A DNA stretch of 64,000 bases from Synaphobranchus kaupii. Taxonomy: Eukaryota; Chordata; Actinopteri; Anguilliformes; Synaphobranchidae. Under the pieces are notes generated by a model. The model did not search any database and was not told where the DNA came from. It was given only the letters and a program-made list of their open reading frames with translations. The translations under genes were made by a program, and so were the position numbers. The DNA lies in the NCBI GenBank assembly GCA_029718625.1, contig CM056380.1, forward strand, positions 109,291,450 to 109,355,449, read 5' to 3'. Shown here one piece after another: positions 11,812 through 25,941 of this stretch. Each line of letters opens with the position of its first letter. The stretch's first letter is position 1.

Positions 11812-14800
11812 AAGACTATAGTCTTATGTCCAAAATGTGAAAATGGTCATAATTTTTAATTTTAGTTCTTTTCATTCAGATAGATTAGAAATGATGTATA
11901 GTGAACAAATATGAAGGAATCAATCAGATGTTGTTCATTTTCAAATATATATGATGAAAAATATACTTCACAAAACATGACCCAAAAACATAAGACTATA
12001 GTCTTATGTCCAAAATGTGAATTGTGAAAAAAATTTTCATCTCTTTTTTTCATTTAGGTAGATTAGTAATGATGTATAGTAAACAAATATGAAGGAATCA
12101 ATCAGATGTAGTTAGTTTTCAAATATATATGATGAAAAATGCTACAGAGAAAATGAGCCAAAAACATAACACTATAGTCTTATGTCCAAAATGTGAATTG
12201 TGAAAAAAATTTAAATGTCTTTTTTTCATTCAGGTAGATTAGTAATGATGTATAGTAAACAAATATGAAGGAATCAATCAGATGTAGTTAGTTTTCAAAT
12301 ATTTATGATGAAAAATATACTTCACAGAACATGAGCCAAAAACATAAGACTATAGTCTTATGTCCAAAATGTGAACAATTGTAGAACAAAATTTAAATCT
12401 CTTTTTTTCATTCAGGTAGATTAGTAATGATGTATAGTAAACAAATATGAAGGAATCAATCAGATGTAGTTAGTTTTCAAATATTTATGATGAAAAATAT
12501 ACTTCACAGAACATGAGCCAAAAACATAAGACTATAGTCTTATGTCCAAAATGTGAACAATTGTAGAACAAAATTTAAATCTCTTTTTTTCATTCAGGTA
12601 GATTAGTAATGATGTATAGTAAACAAATATGAAGGAATCAATCAGATGTAGTTAGTTTTCAAATATATATTATGAAAAATGTGCTACACAGAAAATGAGC
12701 CAAAAACATAAGACTATATATAGTCTTATGTCCAAAATGTGAAAATGGTCATAATTTTTTATTTTAGTTCTTTTCATTCAGATAGATTACAAATGATGTA
12801 TAGTAAACAAATATGAAGGAATCAAACATATGTAGTTAGTTTTCAAATATTTATGATGAAAAATGTGCTACACAGAAAATGAGCCAAAAACATAAGACTA
12901 TATATAGTCTTATGTCCAAAATGTGAAAATGGTCATAATTTTTTATTTTAGTTCTTTTCATTCAGATAGATTACAAATGATGTATAGTAAACAATAATGA
13001 AGGAATGAAACATATGTAGTTAATTTTCAAATATACTGTATATGATGAAAAATGCTACAGAGAAAATGAGCCAAAAACATAACACTATAGTCTTATGTCC
13101 AAAATGTGAATTGTGAAAAAAATTTAAATCTCTTTTTTTCATTCAGGTAGATTAGTAATGATGTATAGTAAACAATTATGAAGGAATCAAACAGATGTAG
13201 TTAGTTTTCAAATATTTATGATGAAAAATGTACTTCACAGAAAATGAGCCAAAGACATAAGACTATAGCCTTATGTCCATAATGTGAAAATGGTCGTAAT
13301 TTTTTATTTTAGTTCTTTTCATTCAGATAGATTAGAAATGATGTATAGTAAACAAATATGAAGGAATCAATCAGATGTAGTTCATTTTCAAATATATATG
13401 ATGAAAAATATACTTCACAGAACATGACCCAAAAACATAAGACTATAGTCTTATGTCCAAAATGTGAAGAATTGTGAAAAGAATTTAAATCTCTTTTTTT
13501 CATTCAGATAGATTAGAAATGAGGTATAGTAAACAAATATGAAGGAATTAATCAAATGTAGTTAGTTTCCAAATATTTATGATGAAAAATGTGCTGCACA
13601 GAAAATGACCCAAAAACATAAGACTATAGTCTTATGTCCAAAATGTGAATTGTGAAAAAAATTAAAATCTCTTTTTTTCATTCAGGTAGATTAGTAATGA
13701 TGTATAGTAAACAATTATGAAGGAATCAAACAGATGTAGTTAGTTTTCAAATATTTATAATGAAAAATGTACTTCACAGAACATGAGCCAAAAACATAAG
13801 ACTATCATTTATTTATTTATTTATTTATTTCGGCACGCATATAGTCACACTTTATCACAATTTCTGTAATATGCCCTGACAAAACACATTACCTGCCGAA
13901 AAGGGATACGGGAAAAAGCAGCCTGCTTATCAAGTCCCGCCCCAATTCCTCAATCAAATTTGAAAGTTCACATTATACATTTGTTTAAAACAGATTATTT
14001 CGTATCACAACAGCATAGCTGAACTTGCTTTATAACAAAACAGTCCGAGAAAGAAAAGGAAAAATAAAATAAAAAAAAATAAAAATCAAAAAATAAACAA
14101 AACAATAAAGTCCAAATAAGTCATATTTAAATGTACATGTCATACATTAGACAAAACAATTTGTTTCATTTCAACAGCAACAGTCCAGAATATTGTTCAG
14201 ATAATGTCCCAATAAATGTGTCCATTTCTTCGTTTTTCTGATGCTCGAGTGTCCCCTGTAAATGCAGAGCATAAACCGCTTACAATTGTTTTTGCACATC
14301 TTGACATTGTTTTCATTTTCCTTTCATGATAACTCACTATTGTTTATTTCTGGTAATCTCCTATCATCTTCCATTTTATATTACTCTTGAAGGTCTTTAA
14401 GTTTATAGACATTTTAATCTCATCATGTAAACTGTTCCAAAGCTTAACCCCCTCAATAGATAAAGAATGACCACTGAGTGTTGTCTTTATAGATTTTTGT
14501 TTATATATCATGTATCCTCTTAGACTATAGTCTTATGTCCAAAATGTGAAGAATTGTGAAAAAAATTAATCTCTTTTTTTCATTCAGGTAGATTAGTAAT
14601 GATGTATAATAAACAATTATGAAGGAATCAGTCAGATGTAGTTAGTTTTCAAATATTTATGATGAAAAATGTACTTCACAGAAAATGAGCCAAAAACATA
14701 AGACTATAGTCTTATGTCCAAAATGTGAAGAATTGTGGAAAAACATTTAATCTCTTTTTTCATTCAGGTAGATTAGTAATGATGTATAGTAAAGAAATAA

Positions 14801-15125
14801 GAAGGAACCAATCAGATGTAGTTAGTTTTCAAATATATATGATAAAAAATGCTACATAGAAAATGATCCAAAAACATAAGACTATAGTCTTATGTCCAAA
14901 ATGTGAATTGTGAAAAAAATTTAAATCTCTTTTTTTCATTCAGGTAGATTAGAAATGATGTATAGTAAACAAATATGAAGGAATCAATCAGATGTAGTTA
15001 GTTTCCAAATATTTATGATGAAAAATATACTTCACAGAAAATGAGCCAAACAGATAAGACTATAGTCTTATGTCCAAAATGTGAAAATGGTCATAATTTT
15101 TTATTTTAGTTCTTTTCATTCAGAT
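11812..15125 (+). repeat. 3.3-kb duplicated block (second copy about 26056-29369)
   Basis: Monomers and LINE copy 1 recur at offset 14244 with LINE copy 5. Rare variants are shared, such as TATAGTGAACAAATATG with ATGTTGTTCATTT, and the odd GAATTGTGGAAAAACATTTA. Monomers diverge at both ends. Confidence 0.8.
13806..14521 (-). mobile_element. 5'-truncated LINE fragment, copy 1
   Basis: This is a non-LTR retrotransposon 3' end on the - strand. The low-coordinate end is its (AAAT)n tail. On the - strand, 14344-14521 is open and encodes a reverse-transcriptase C-terminus (YMIYKQKSIKTTLSGHSLS, then IEGVKLWNSLHDEIKMSINL, ending in a stop at 14344-14346); the rest is 3' UTR. The xxGVKLWNSL motif is typical of CR1/L2/Rex-type LINE termini. 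It is flanked on both sides by AGACTAT, a target-site duplication within the satellite palindrome. Confidence 0.85.
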
Positions 15126-15243
15126 AGATTAGAAATGATGTATAGTAAACAAATATGAAGGAATCAATCAGATGTAGTTAGTTTCCAAATATTTATGATG
15201 AAAAATATACTTCACAGAACATGAGCCAATAACATAAGACTAT

Positions 15244-15702
15244 AATAATAATAATAATAATGCATGGCATTTATATAGCGCCTTTCTAGATACTCAAAGC
15301 GCTTTACAATGATGAGGGGGAAACTCGCCTCTACCACCACCAATGTGTAGCACCCACCTGGGTGATGCAACGGCAGCCATTTTGCGCCAGTATGCTCACC
15401 ACACATCAGCTGAGATGGAGAGGGAGAGAATAATTTTTTTAGCCAATTAAACGGGGGGATGATTAGGTGGCAGATTGAATGAGCCTGGGTTGGGAGTTTA
15501 GCCAGGACACCGGGGAAACCCCTACTCTTTACGATAAGTGTCATGGGATCTTTAATGACCGCAGTGAGTCAGGACCTCGGTTTAACGTCTCATCCGAAAG
15601 ATGGCATCTCCTACAGCACAGTGTCCCCATCACTGCACTGGGGCATTGGGGTTTATTTGACCAGAGGGAAGACTGCCCCCTACTGGCCCACCAACACCAC
15701 AC
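15244..15702 (-). mobile_element. (ATT)n-tailed retroposon fragment, copy 1
   Basis: Read on the - strand it ends AAAGCGCTTTGAGTATCTAG, AAAGGCGCTATATAAATGCC, ATGC(ATT)n. This is a 3' end that recurs in many fish genomes, so it is a retroposon (SINE or LINE 3' fragment) with an ATT tail. The + strand frame MSLGWEFSQDTGETPTLYDK and the - strand frame MTLIVKSRGFPGVLAKLPTQ are not protein genes. The left junction is after CATAAGACTAT; the right junction joins AGGTAGATTAG, so about 70 bp of monomer is missing and there is no target duplication. Confidence 0.75.
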
Positions 15703-18700
15703 AGGTAGATTAGAAATGATGTATAGTAAACAAATATGAAGGAATCAATCAGATGTAGTTAGTTTCCAAATATTTATGATGAAAAATGTACTTCACAGAA
15801 CATGAGCCAAAAACATAAGACTATAGTCTTATTTCCAAAATGTGAAAATGGTCAGTTTTTTATTTTAGTTCTTTTCATTAAGATAGATTAGAAATGTTGT
15901 ATAGTAAACAAATATGAAGGAATCAATCAGATGTAGTTAGTTTCCAAATATTTATGATGAAAAATATACTTCACAGAACATGAGCCAATAACATAAGACT
16001 ATAGTCTTATGTCCAAAATGTCAATTGTGAAAAATATTTAAATCTTTTTTTTTCATTTAGGTAGATTAGTAATGATGTATAGTAAACAATAATGAAGGAA
16101 TCAAACATATGTAGTTAGTTTTCAAATATTTATGATGAAAAATGTACTTCAAAGAACATGATCCAAAAATATAAGACTATAGTCTTATGTCCAAAATGTG
16201 AAAATGGTCATAATTTTTTATTTTAGTTCTTTTCATTCAGATAGATTAGAAATGATGTATAGTCAACAAATATGAAGGAATCAATCAGATGTAGTTCATT
16301 TTCAAATATATATGATGAAAAATATACTTCACAGAACATGACCCAAAAACATAAGACTATAGTCTTATGTCCAAAATGTGAATTGTGAAAAAAATTTAAA
16401 TCTCTTTTTTTCATTCAGGTAGATTAGAAATGATGTATAGTAAACAAATATGAAGGAATCAATCAGATGTAGTTCGTTTTCAAATATATATGATAAAAAA
16501 TGTGCTGCACAGAAAATGAGCCAAAAACATAAGACTATAGTCTTATGTCCAAAATGTGAAAATGGTCATAATTTTTTATTTTAGTTCTTTTCATTCAGAT
16601 AGATTAAAAATGATGTATAGTAAACAAATATGAAGGAATCAATCAGATGTAGTTCGTTTTCAAATATATATGATGAAAAATGTACTTCACAGAAAATGAG
16701 CCAAACAGATAAGACTATATATAGTCTTATGTCCAAAATGTGAAAATGGTCATAATTTTTTATTTTAGTTCTTTTCATTCAGATAGATTAGAAATGATGT
16801 ATAGTAAACAAATATGAAGGAATCAATCAGAACTAGTTACTTTTGAAATATTTATGATGAAAAATATACTTCACAGACATGAGCCAAAAACATAAGACAT
16901 AAGTCTTATGTCCAAAATGTGAATTGTGAAAAAAATTTAAATCTCTTTTTTTCATTCAGGTAGATTAGTAATGATGTATAGTAAACAAATATGAAGGAAT
17001 CAATCAGATGTAGTTAGTTTTCAAATATTTATGATGAAAAATATACTTCACAGAACATGAGCCAAAAACATAAGACTATAGTCTTATGTCCAAAATGTGA
17101 AAATGGTCATAATTTTTTATTTTAGTTCTTTTCATTCAGATAGATTAGAAATGATGTATAGTAAACAAATATGAAGGAATCAATCAGATGTAGTTCATTT
17201 TCAAATATATATGATGAAAAATGTGCTGCACAGAAAATGAGCCAAAAACATAAGACTATAGTCTTATGTCCAAAATGTGAAAATGGTCATAATTTTTTAT
17301 TTTAGTTCTTTTCATTCAGATAGATTAGAAATGAGGTATAGCAAACAAATATGAAGGAGTCAATCAGATGTAGTTAGTTTCCAAATATTTATGATGAAAA
17401 ATATACTTCACAGACATGAGCCAAAAACATAAGACTATAGTCTTATGTCCAAAATGTGAAAATGGTCATAATTTTTTTATTTTAGTTATTTTCATTCAGA
17501 TAGATTAGAAATGATGTATAGTAAACAAATATGAAGGAATCAATCAGAACTAGTTAGTTTTGAAATATTTATGATGAAAAATATACTTCACAGAAAATGA
17601 GCCAAAATGTGAAAATGGTCAGTTTTTTATTTTAGTTCTTTTCATTATGATAGATTAGAAATGATGTATAGAAAACAAATATGAAGGAATTAATCAGATG
17701 TAGTTAGTTTTCAAATATTTATAATGAAAAATGTACTTCACAGAACATGAGCCAAAAACATAAGACTATAGTCTTATGTCCAAAATGTGAAAATGGTCAG
17801 TTTTTTATTTTAGTTCTTTTCATTCAGATAGATTAGAAATGATGTATAGTAAACAAATATGAAGGAATCAATCAGATGTAGTTCGTTTTCAAATTTATAT
17901 GATAAAAAATGTGCTGCACAGAAAATGAGCCAAAAACATAAGACTATAGTCTTATGTCCAAAATGTGAAAATGGTCATAATTTTTTATTTTAGATCTTTT
18001 CATTCAGATAGATTAGAAATGATGTATAGTAAACAAATATGAAGGAATCAATCAGATGTAGTTAGTTTCCAAATATTTATGATGAAAAATATACTTCACA
18101 GAACATGAGCCAATAACATAAGACTATAGTCTTATGTCCAAAATGTGAAAATGGTCAGTTTTTTATTTTAGTTCTTTTCATTAAGATAGATTAGAAATGC
18201 TGTATAGTAAACAAATACGAAGGAATTAATCAGATGTAGTTAGTTTTCAAATATTTATAATGAAAAATGTACTTCACAGAACATGAGCCAAAAACATAAG
18301 ACTATAGTCTTATGTCCAAAATGTGAAGAATTGTGAAAAAAAAATTAATCTCTTTTTTTCATTCAGGTAGATTAGTAATGATGTATAATAAACAATTATG
18401 AAGGAATCAAACAGATGTAGTTAGTTTTCAAATATTTATGATGAAAAATGTCCTTCACAGAACATGAGCCAAAAACATAAGACTATAGCCTTATGTTCAA
18501 AATGTGAAAATGGTCATCATTTTTTATTTTAGTTCTTTTCATTCAGATAGATTAGAAATGATGTATAGTAAACAAATATGAAGGAATCAATCAGATGTAG
18601 TTCGTTTTCAAATATATATGATGAAAAATGTACTTCACAGAACATGAGCCAAAAACATAAGACTATAGTCTTATGTTCAAAATGTGAAAATGGTCATAAT

Positions 18701-19384
18701 TTTTTATTTTAGTTCTTTTCATTCAGATAGATTAGAAATGATGTATAGTAAACAAATATGAAGGAATCAATCAGATGTAGTTAGTTTTCAAATATATATG
18801 ATGAAAAATATACTTCACAGAACATCACCCAAAAACATAAGACTATAGTCTTATGTCCAAAATGTGAAGAATTGTAGAAAAAATTTAAATCTCTTTTTTT
18901 CATTCAGGTAGATTAGTAATGATGTATAGTAAACAAATATGAAGGAATCAATCAGAACTAGTTACTTTTGAAATATTTATGATGAAAAATATACTTCACA
19001 GACATGAGCCAAAAACATAAGACTATAGTCTTATGTCCAAAATGTGCATTGTGAAAAAAATTTAAATCTCTTTTTTTCATTCAGGTAGATTAGTAATGAT
19101 GTATAGTAAACAAATATGAAGGAATCAATCAGATGTAGTTAGTTTCCAAATATTTATGATGAAAAATATACTTCACAGAACATGACCCAAAAACATAAGA
19201 CTATAGTCTTATGTCCAAAATGTGAAAATGGTCATAATTTTTTATTTTAGTTCTTTTCATTCAGATAGATTAGAAATGATGTATAGTAAACAAATATGAA
19301 GGAATTAATCAGATGTAGTTAGTTTTCAAATATTTATAATGAAAAATGTACTTCACAGAACATGAGCCAAAAACATAAGACTAT

Positions 19385-20090
19385 AATTTATTTATTTATT
19401 TATTTATTTCGGCACGCATATAGTCACATTTTATCACAATTTCTGTAATATGCCCTGACAAAACACATTACCTGCCGAAAAGGGATACGGGAAAAAGCAG
19501 CCTGCTTATCAAGTCCCGCCCCAATTCCTCAATCAAATTTGAAAGTTCACATTATACATTTGTTTAAAACAGATTATTTCGTATCACAACAGCATAGCTG
19601 AACTTGCTTTATAACAAAACAGTCCGAGAAAGAAAAGGAAAAATAAAATAAAAATAAAAAAATAAACAAAACAATAAAGTCCAAATAAGTCATATTTAAA
19701 TGTACATGTCATACATTAGACAAAACAATTTGTTTCATTTCAACAGCAACAGTCCAGAATATTGTTCAGATAATGTCCCAATAAATGTGTCCGTTTCTTC
19801 GTTTTTCTGATGCTCGAGTGTCCCCTGTAAATGCAGAGCATAAACCGCTTACAATTGTTTTTGCACATCTTGACATTGTTTTCATTTTCCTTTCATGATA
19901 ACTCACTATTGTTTATTTCTGGTAATCTCCTATCATCTTCCATTTTATATTACTCTTGAAGGTCTTTAAGTTTATAGACATTTTAATCTCATCATGTAAA
20001 CTGTTCCAAAGCTTAACCCCCTCAATAGATAAAGAATGACCTCTGAGTGTTGTCTTTATAGATTTTTGTTTATATATCATGTATCCTCTT
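19385..20090 (-). mobile_element. 5'-truncated LINE fragment, copy 2
   Basis: The same 3' fragment as at 13806, with the identical 5' truncation point (CCTCTT before AGACTAT) and the same AGACTAT flanks. It is 706 bp because the internal A-rich tract is shorter. Followed by the monomer variant with GTATAATAAAC and CAGTCAGATG. Confidence 0.85.
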
Positions 20091-20635
20091 AGACTATAGT
20101 CTTATGTCCAAAATGTGAAGAATTGTGAAAAAAATTAATGTCTTTTTTTCATTCAGGTAGATTAGTAATGATGTATAATAAACAATTATGAAGGAATCAG
20201 TCAGATGTAGTTAGTTTTCAAATATTTATAATGAAAAATGTACTTCACAGAACATGAGCCAAAAACATAAGACTATTGTCTTATGTCCAAAATGTGAAGA
20301 ATTGTGAAAAGAATTTAAATCTCTTTTTTTCATTCAGGTAGATTAGTAATGATGTATAGTAAACAATTATGAAGGAATCAAACAGATGTAGTTAGTTTTC
20401 AAATATTTATGATGAAAAATGTACTTCACAGAAAATGCGCCAAAAACATAAGACTATAGTCTTATGTCCAAAATGTGAATTGTGAAAAAAATTTAAATCT
20501 CTTTTTTTCATTCAGGTAGATTAGTAATGATGTATAGTAAACAATTATGAAGGAATCAAACAGATGTAGTTAGTTTTCAAATATTTATAATGAAAAATGT
20601 ACTTCACAGAACATGAGCCAAAAACATAAGACTAT

Positions 20636-21341
20636 CATTTATTTATTTATTTATTTATTTCGGCACGCATATAGTCACACTTTATCACAATTTCTGTAAT
20701 ATGCCCTGACAAAACACATTACCTGCCGAAAAGGGATACGGGAAAAAGCAGCCTGCTTATCAAGTCCCGCCCCAATTCCTCAATCAAATTTGAAAGTTCA
20801 CATTATACATTTGTTTAAAACAGATTATTTCGTATCACAACAGCATAGCTGAACTTGCTTTATAACAAAACAGTCCGAGAAAGAAAAGGAAAAATAAAAT
20901 AAAAATAAAAAAATAAACAAAACAATAAAGTCCAAATAAGTCATATTTAAATGTACATGTCATACATTAGACAAAACAATTTGTTTCATTTCAACAGCAA
21001 CAGTCCAGAATATTGTTCAGATAATGTCCCAATAAATGTGTCCGTTTCTTCGTTTTTCTGATGCTCGAGTGTCCCCTGTAAATGCAGAGCATAAACCGCT
21101 TACAATTGTTTTTGCACATCTTGACATTGTTTTCATTTTCCTTTCATGATAACTCACTATTGTTTATTTCTGGTAATCTCCTATCATCTTCCATTTTATA
21201 TTACTCTTGAAGGTCTTTAAGTTTATAGACATTTTAATCTCATCATGTAAACTGTTCCAAAGCTTAACCCCCTCAATAGATAAAGAATGACCTCTGAGTG
21301 TTGTCTTTATAGATTTTTGTTTATATATCATGTATCCTCTT
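20636..21341 (-). mobile_element. 5'-truncated LINE fragment, copy 3
   Basis: Same truncation point, flanks and 706-bp length as copy 2. Copies 2 and 3 are adjacent in a tandem unit of about 1251 bp made of one LINE fragment plus three monomers. Confidence 0.85.
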
Positions 21342-24223
21342 AGACTATAGTCTTATGTCCAAAATGTGAAGAATTGTGAAAAAAATTAATGTCTTTCTTT
21401 CATTCAGGTAGATTAGTAATGATGTATAATAAACAATTATGAAGGAATCAGTCAGATGTAGTTAGTTTTCAAATATTTATAATGAAAAATGTACTTCACA
21501 GAACATGAGCCAAAAACATAAGACTATTGTCTTATGTCCAAAATGTGAAGAATTGTGAAAAGAATTTAAATCTCTTTTTTTCATTCAGGTAGATTAGTAA
21601 TGATGTATAGTAAACAATTATGAAGGAATCAAACAGATGTAGTTAGTTTTCAAATATTTATGATGAAAAATGTACTTCACAGAAAATGCGCCAAAAACAT
21701 AAGACTATAGTCTTATGTCCAAAATGTGAATTGTGAAAAAAATTTAAATCTCTTTTTTTCATTCAGGTAGATTAGTAATGATGTATAGTAAACAAATATG
21801 AAGGAATCAATCAGATGTAGTTCGTTTTCAAATATTTATGATGAAAAATGTACTTCACAGAAAATGAGCCAAAGAGATAGACTATAGTCTTATGTCCAAA
21901 ATGTGAAAATGGTCATAATTTTTTATTTTAGTTCTTTTCATTCAGATAGATTAGAAATGATGTATAGTAAACAAATATGAAGGAATCAATCAGATGTAGT
22001 TCGTTTTCAAATATATATGATGAAAAATGTACTTCACAGAACATGAGCCAAAAACATAAGACTATAGTCTTATGTCCAAAATGTGAAAATGGTCATAATT
22101 TTTTATTTTAGTTCTTTTCATTCAGATAGATTAGAAATGATGTATAGTAAACAAATATGAAGGAATCAATCAGATGTAGTTCATTTTCAAATATATATGA
22201 TGAAAAATATACTTCACAGACATGAGCCAAAAACATAAGACTATAGTCTTATGTCCAAAATGTGAATTGTGAAAAAAATTTAAATCTCTTTTTTTCATTC
22301 AGGTAGATTAGTAATGATGTATAGTAAACAATTATGAAGGAATCAAACAGATGTAGTTAGTTTTCAAATATTTATAATGAAAAATGTACTTCACAGAACA
22401 TGAGCCAAAAACATAAGACTATTGTCTTATGTCCAAAATGTGAAGAATTGTGAAAAGAATTTAAATCTCTTTTTTTCATTCAGGTAGATTAGTAATGATG
22501 TATAGTAAACAATTATGAAGGAATCAAACAGATGTAGTTAGTTTTCAAATATTTATGATGAAAAATGTACTTCACAGAACATGAGCCAAAAACATAAGAC
22601 TATAGTCTTATGTCCAAAATGTGAAAATGGTCATAATTTTTTTATTTTAGTTCTTTTCATTCAGATAGATTAGAAATGATGTATAGTAAACAAATATGAA
22701 GGAATCAATCAGAACTAGTTACTTTTGAAATATTTATGATGAAAAATATACTTCACAGACATGAGCCAAAAACATAAGACTATAGTCTTATGTCCAAAAT
22801 GTGAATTGTGAAAAAAATTTAAATCTCTTTTTTTCATTCAGGTAGATTAGTAATGATGTATAGTAAACAATTATGAAGGAATCAAACAGATGTAGTTAGT
22901 TTTCAAATATTTATAATGAAAAATGTACTTCACAGAACATGAGCCAAAAACATAAGACTATAGTCTTATGTCCAAAATGTGAAAATGGTCATAATTTTTT
23001 ATTTTAGATCTTTTCATTCAGATAGATTAGAAATGATGTATAGTAAACAAATATGAAGGAATCAATCAGAACTAGTTACTTTTGAAATATTTATGATGAA
23101 AAATATACTTCACAGAACATGAGCCAAAAACACAAGACTATAGTCTTATGTCCAAAATGTGAAAATGGTCATAATTTTTTATTTTAGATCTTTTCATTCA
23201 GATAGATTAGAAATGATGTATAGTAAACAAATATGAAGGAATCAATCAGATGTAGTTCGTTTTCAAATATATATGATAAAAAATGTGCTGCACAGAAAAT
23301 GAGCCAAAAACATAAGACTATAATCTTATGTCCAAAATGTGAAAATGGTCATAATTTTTTATTTTAGTTCTTTTCATTCAGATAGATTACAAATGATTTA
23401 TAGTAAACAAATATGAAGGAATCAATCAGATGTAGTTCGTTTTCAAATACATATGATGAAAAATGTACTTCACAGAAAATGAGCCAAACAGATAAGACTA
23501 TATATAGTCTTATGTCCAAAATGTGAAAATGGTCATAATTTTTTATTTTAGTTCTTTTCATTCAGATCGATTAGAAATGATGTATAGTAAACAAATATGA
23601 AGGAATCAATCAGAACTAGTTACTTTTGAAATATTTATGATGAAAAATATACTTCACAGACATGAGCCAAAAACATAAGACTATAGTCTTATGTCCAAAA
23701 TGTGAATTGTGAAAAAAATTTAAATCTCTTTTTTTCATTCAGGTAGATTAGTAATGATGTATAGTAAACAAATATGAAGGAATCAATCAGATGTAGTTAG
23801 TTGTCAAATATTTATGATGAAAAATATACTTCACAGAACATGAGCCAAAAACATAAGACTATAGCCTTATGTCCAAAATGTGAAAATGGTCATAATTTTT
23901 TATTTTAGTTCTTTTCATTCAGATAGATTAGAAATGATGTATAGTAAACAAATATGAAGGAATCAATCAGATGTAGTTCATTTTCAAATATATATGATGA
24001 AAAATATACTTCACAGAACATGACCCAAAAACATAAGACTATTGTCTTATGTCCAAAATGTGAAGAATTGTGAAAATAATTTAAATCTCTTTTTTTCATT
24101 CAGGTAGATTAGTAATGATGTATAGTAAACAATTATGAAGGAATTAATCAGATGTACTTAGTTTTCAAATATTTATAATGAAAAATGTACTTCACAGAAC
24201 ATGAGCCAAAAACATAAGACTAT

Positions 24224-24939
24224 AATTTATTTATTTATTTATTTATTTCGGCACGCATATAGTCACACTTTATCACAATTTCTGTAATATGCCCTGACAA
24301 AACACATTACCTGCCGAAAAGGGATACGGGAAAAAGCAGCCTGCTTATCAAGTCCCACCCCAATTCCTCAATCAAATTTGAAAGTTCACATTATACATTT
24401 GTTTAAAACAGATTATTTCGTATCACAACAGCATAGCTGAACTTGCTTTATAACAAAACAGTCCGAGAAAGAAAAGGAAAAATAAAATTAAAAAAAATTA
24501 AAATAAAAAAATAAACAAAACAATAAAGTCCAAATAAGTCATATTTAAATGTACATGTCATACATTAGACAAAACAATTTGTTTCATTTCAACAGCAACA
24601 GTCCAGAATATTGTTCAGATAATGTCCCAATAAATGTGTCCGTTTCTTCGTTTTTCTGATGCTCGAGTGTCCCCTGTAAATGCAGAGCATAAACCGCTTA
24701 CAATTGTTTTTGCACATCTTGACATTGTTTTCATTTTCCTTTCATGATAACTCACTATTGTTTATTTCTGGTAATCTCCTATCATCTTCCATTTTATATT
24801 ACTCTTGAAGGTCTTTAAGTTTATAGACATTTTAATCTCATCATGTAAACTGTTCCAAAGCTTAACCCCCTCAATAGATAAAGAATGACCTCTGAGTGTT
24901 GTCTTTATAGATTTTTGTTTATATATCATGTATCCTCTT
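24224..24939 (-). mobile_element. 5'-truncated LINE fragment, copy 4
   Basis: Same element and junctions; 716 bp. It carries CCCACCCC where most copies have CCCGCCCC, a variant shared with copy 10 only. Confidence 0.85.
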
Positions 24940-25482
24940 AGACTATAGTCTTATGTCCAAAATGTGAAGAATTGTGAAAAAAATTAATCTCTTTTTTTCA
25001 TTCAGGTAGATTAGTAATGATGTATAATAAACAATTATGAAGGAATCAGTCAGATGTAGTTAGTTTTCAAATATTTATGATGAAAAATGTACTTCACAGA
25101 AAATGAGCCAAAAACATAAGACTATAGTCTTATGTCCAAAATGTGAAAATGGTCAGTTTTTTATTTTAGTTCTTTTCATTCAGATAGATTACAAATGATG
25201 TATAGTAAACAAATATGAAGGAATCAATCAGATGTAGTTCGTTTTCAAATATATATGATAAAAAAGTGCTGCACAGAAAATGAGCCAAAAACATAAAACT
25301 ATAGTCTTATGTCCAAAATGTGAAAATGGTCATAATTTTTTATTTTAGTTCTTTTCATTCAGATAGATTAGAAATGATGTATAGTAAACAAATATGAAGG
25401 AATCAATCAGATGTAGTTAGTTTCCAAATATTTATGATGAAAAATATACTTCACAGAACATGAGCCAATAACATAAGACTAT

Positions 25483-25941
25483 AATAATAATAATAATAAT
25501 GCATGGCATTTATATAGCGCCTTTCTAGATACTCAAAGCGCTTTACAATGATGAGGGGGAAACTCGCCTCTACCACCACCAATGTGTAGCACCCACCTGG
25601 GTGATGCAACGGCAGCCATTTTGCGCCAGTATGCTCACCACACATCAGCTGAGATGGAGAGGGAGAGAATAATTTTTTTAGCCAATTAAACGGGGGGATG
25701 ATTAGGTGGCAGATTGAATGAGCCTGGGTTGGGAGTTTAGCCAGGACACCGGGGAAACCCCTACTCTTTACGATAAGTGTCATGGGATCTTTAATGACCG
25801 CAGTGAGTCAGGACCTCGGTTTAACGTCTCATCCGAAAGATGGCATCTCCTACAGCACAGTGTCCCCATCACTGCACTGGGGCATTGGGGTTTATTTGAC
25901 CAGAGGGAAGACTGCCCCCTACTGGCCCACCAACACCACAC
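25483..25941 (-). mobile_element. (ATT)n-tailed retroposon fragment, copy 2
   Basis: Same sequence and same two junctions as copy 1. Satellite types diverge about 30 bp beyond its right end, which marks a block boundary near 25970. Confidence 0.75.

Larger units (their letters stand above)
15060..25175 (+). repeat. 10.1-kb duplicated block (left copy; right copy about 35276-45390)
   Basis: Landmarks repeat at a constant offset: the retroposon at 15244/15460 region, the shared monomer variants at 16223/36440, LINE copies 2, 3 and 4 against 8, 9 and 10. The offset is 20217 up to about 16650 and 20214 beyond, after a 3-bp deletion near 36870. By eye I see only scattered base differences (for example AGTCTTATG at 17079 against AGCCTTATG at 37293). 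The block ends where CATTCAG on the left becomes CATTATG on the right. Confidence 0.85.

Noticed and set aside
13806..14521. An independent LINE insertion at each of ten places
   Set aside because: Identical truncation points, target duplications and downstream monomer variants show a single insertion copied with the satellite.
15212..15739. Paired overlapping frames MTLIVKSRGFPGVLAKL (-) and MSLGWEFSQDTGETPTL (+), seen four times
   Set aside because: They are the two strands of a non-coding retroposon fragment. One copy is frameshifted with no other change, so there is no sign of coding constraint.
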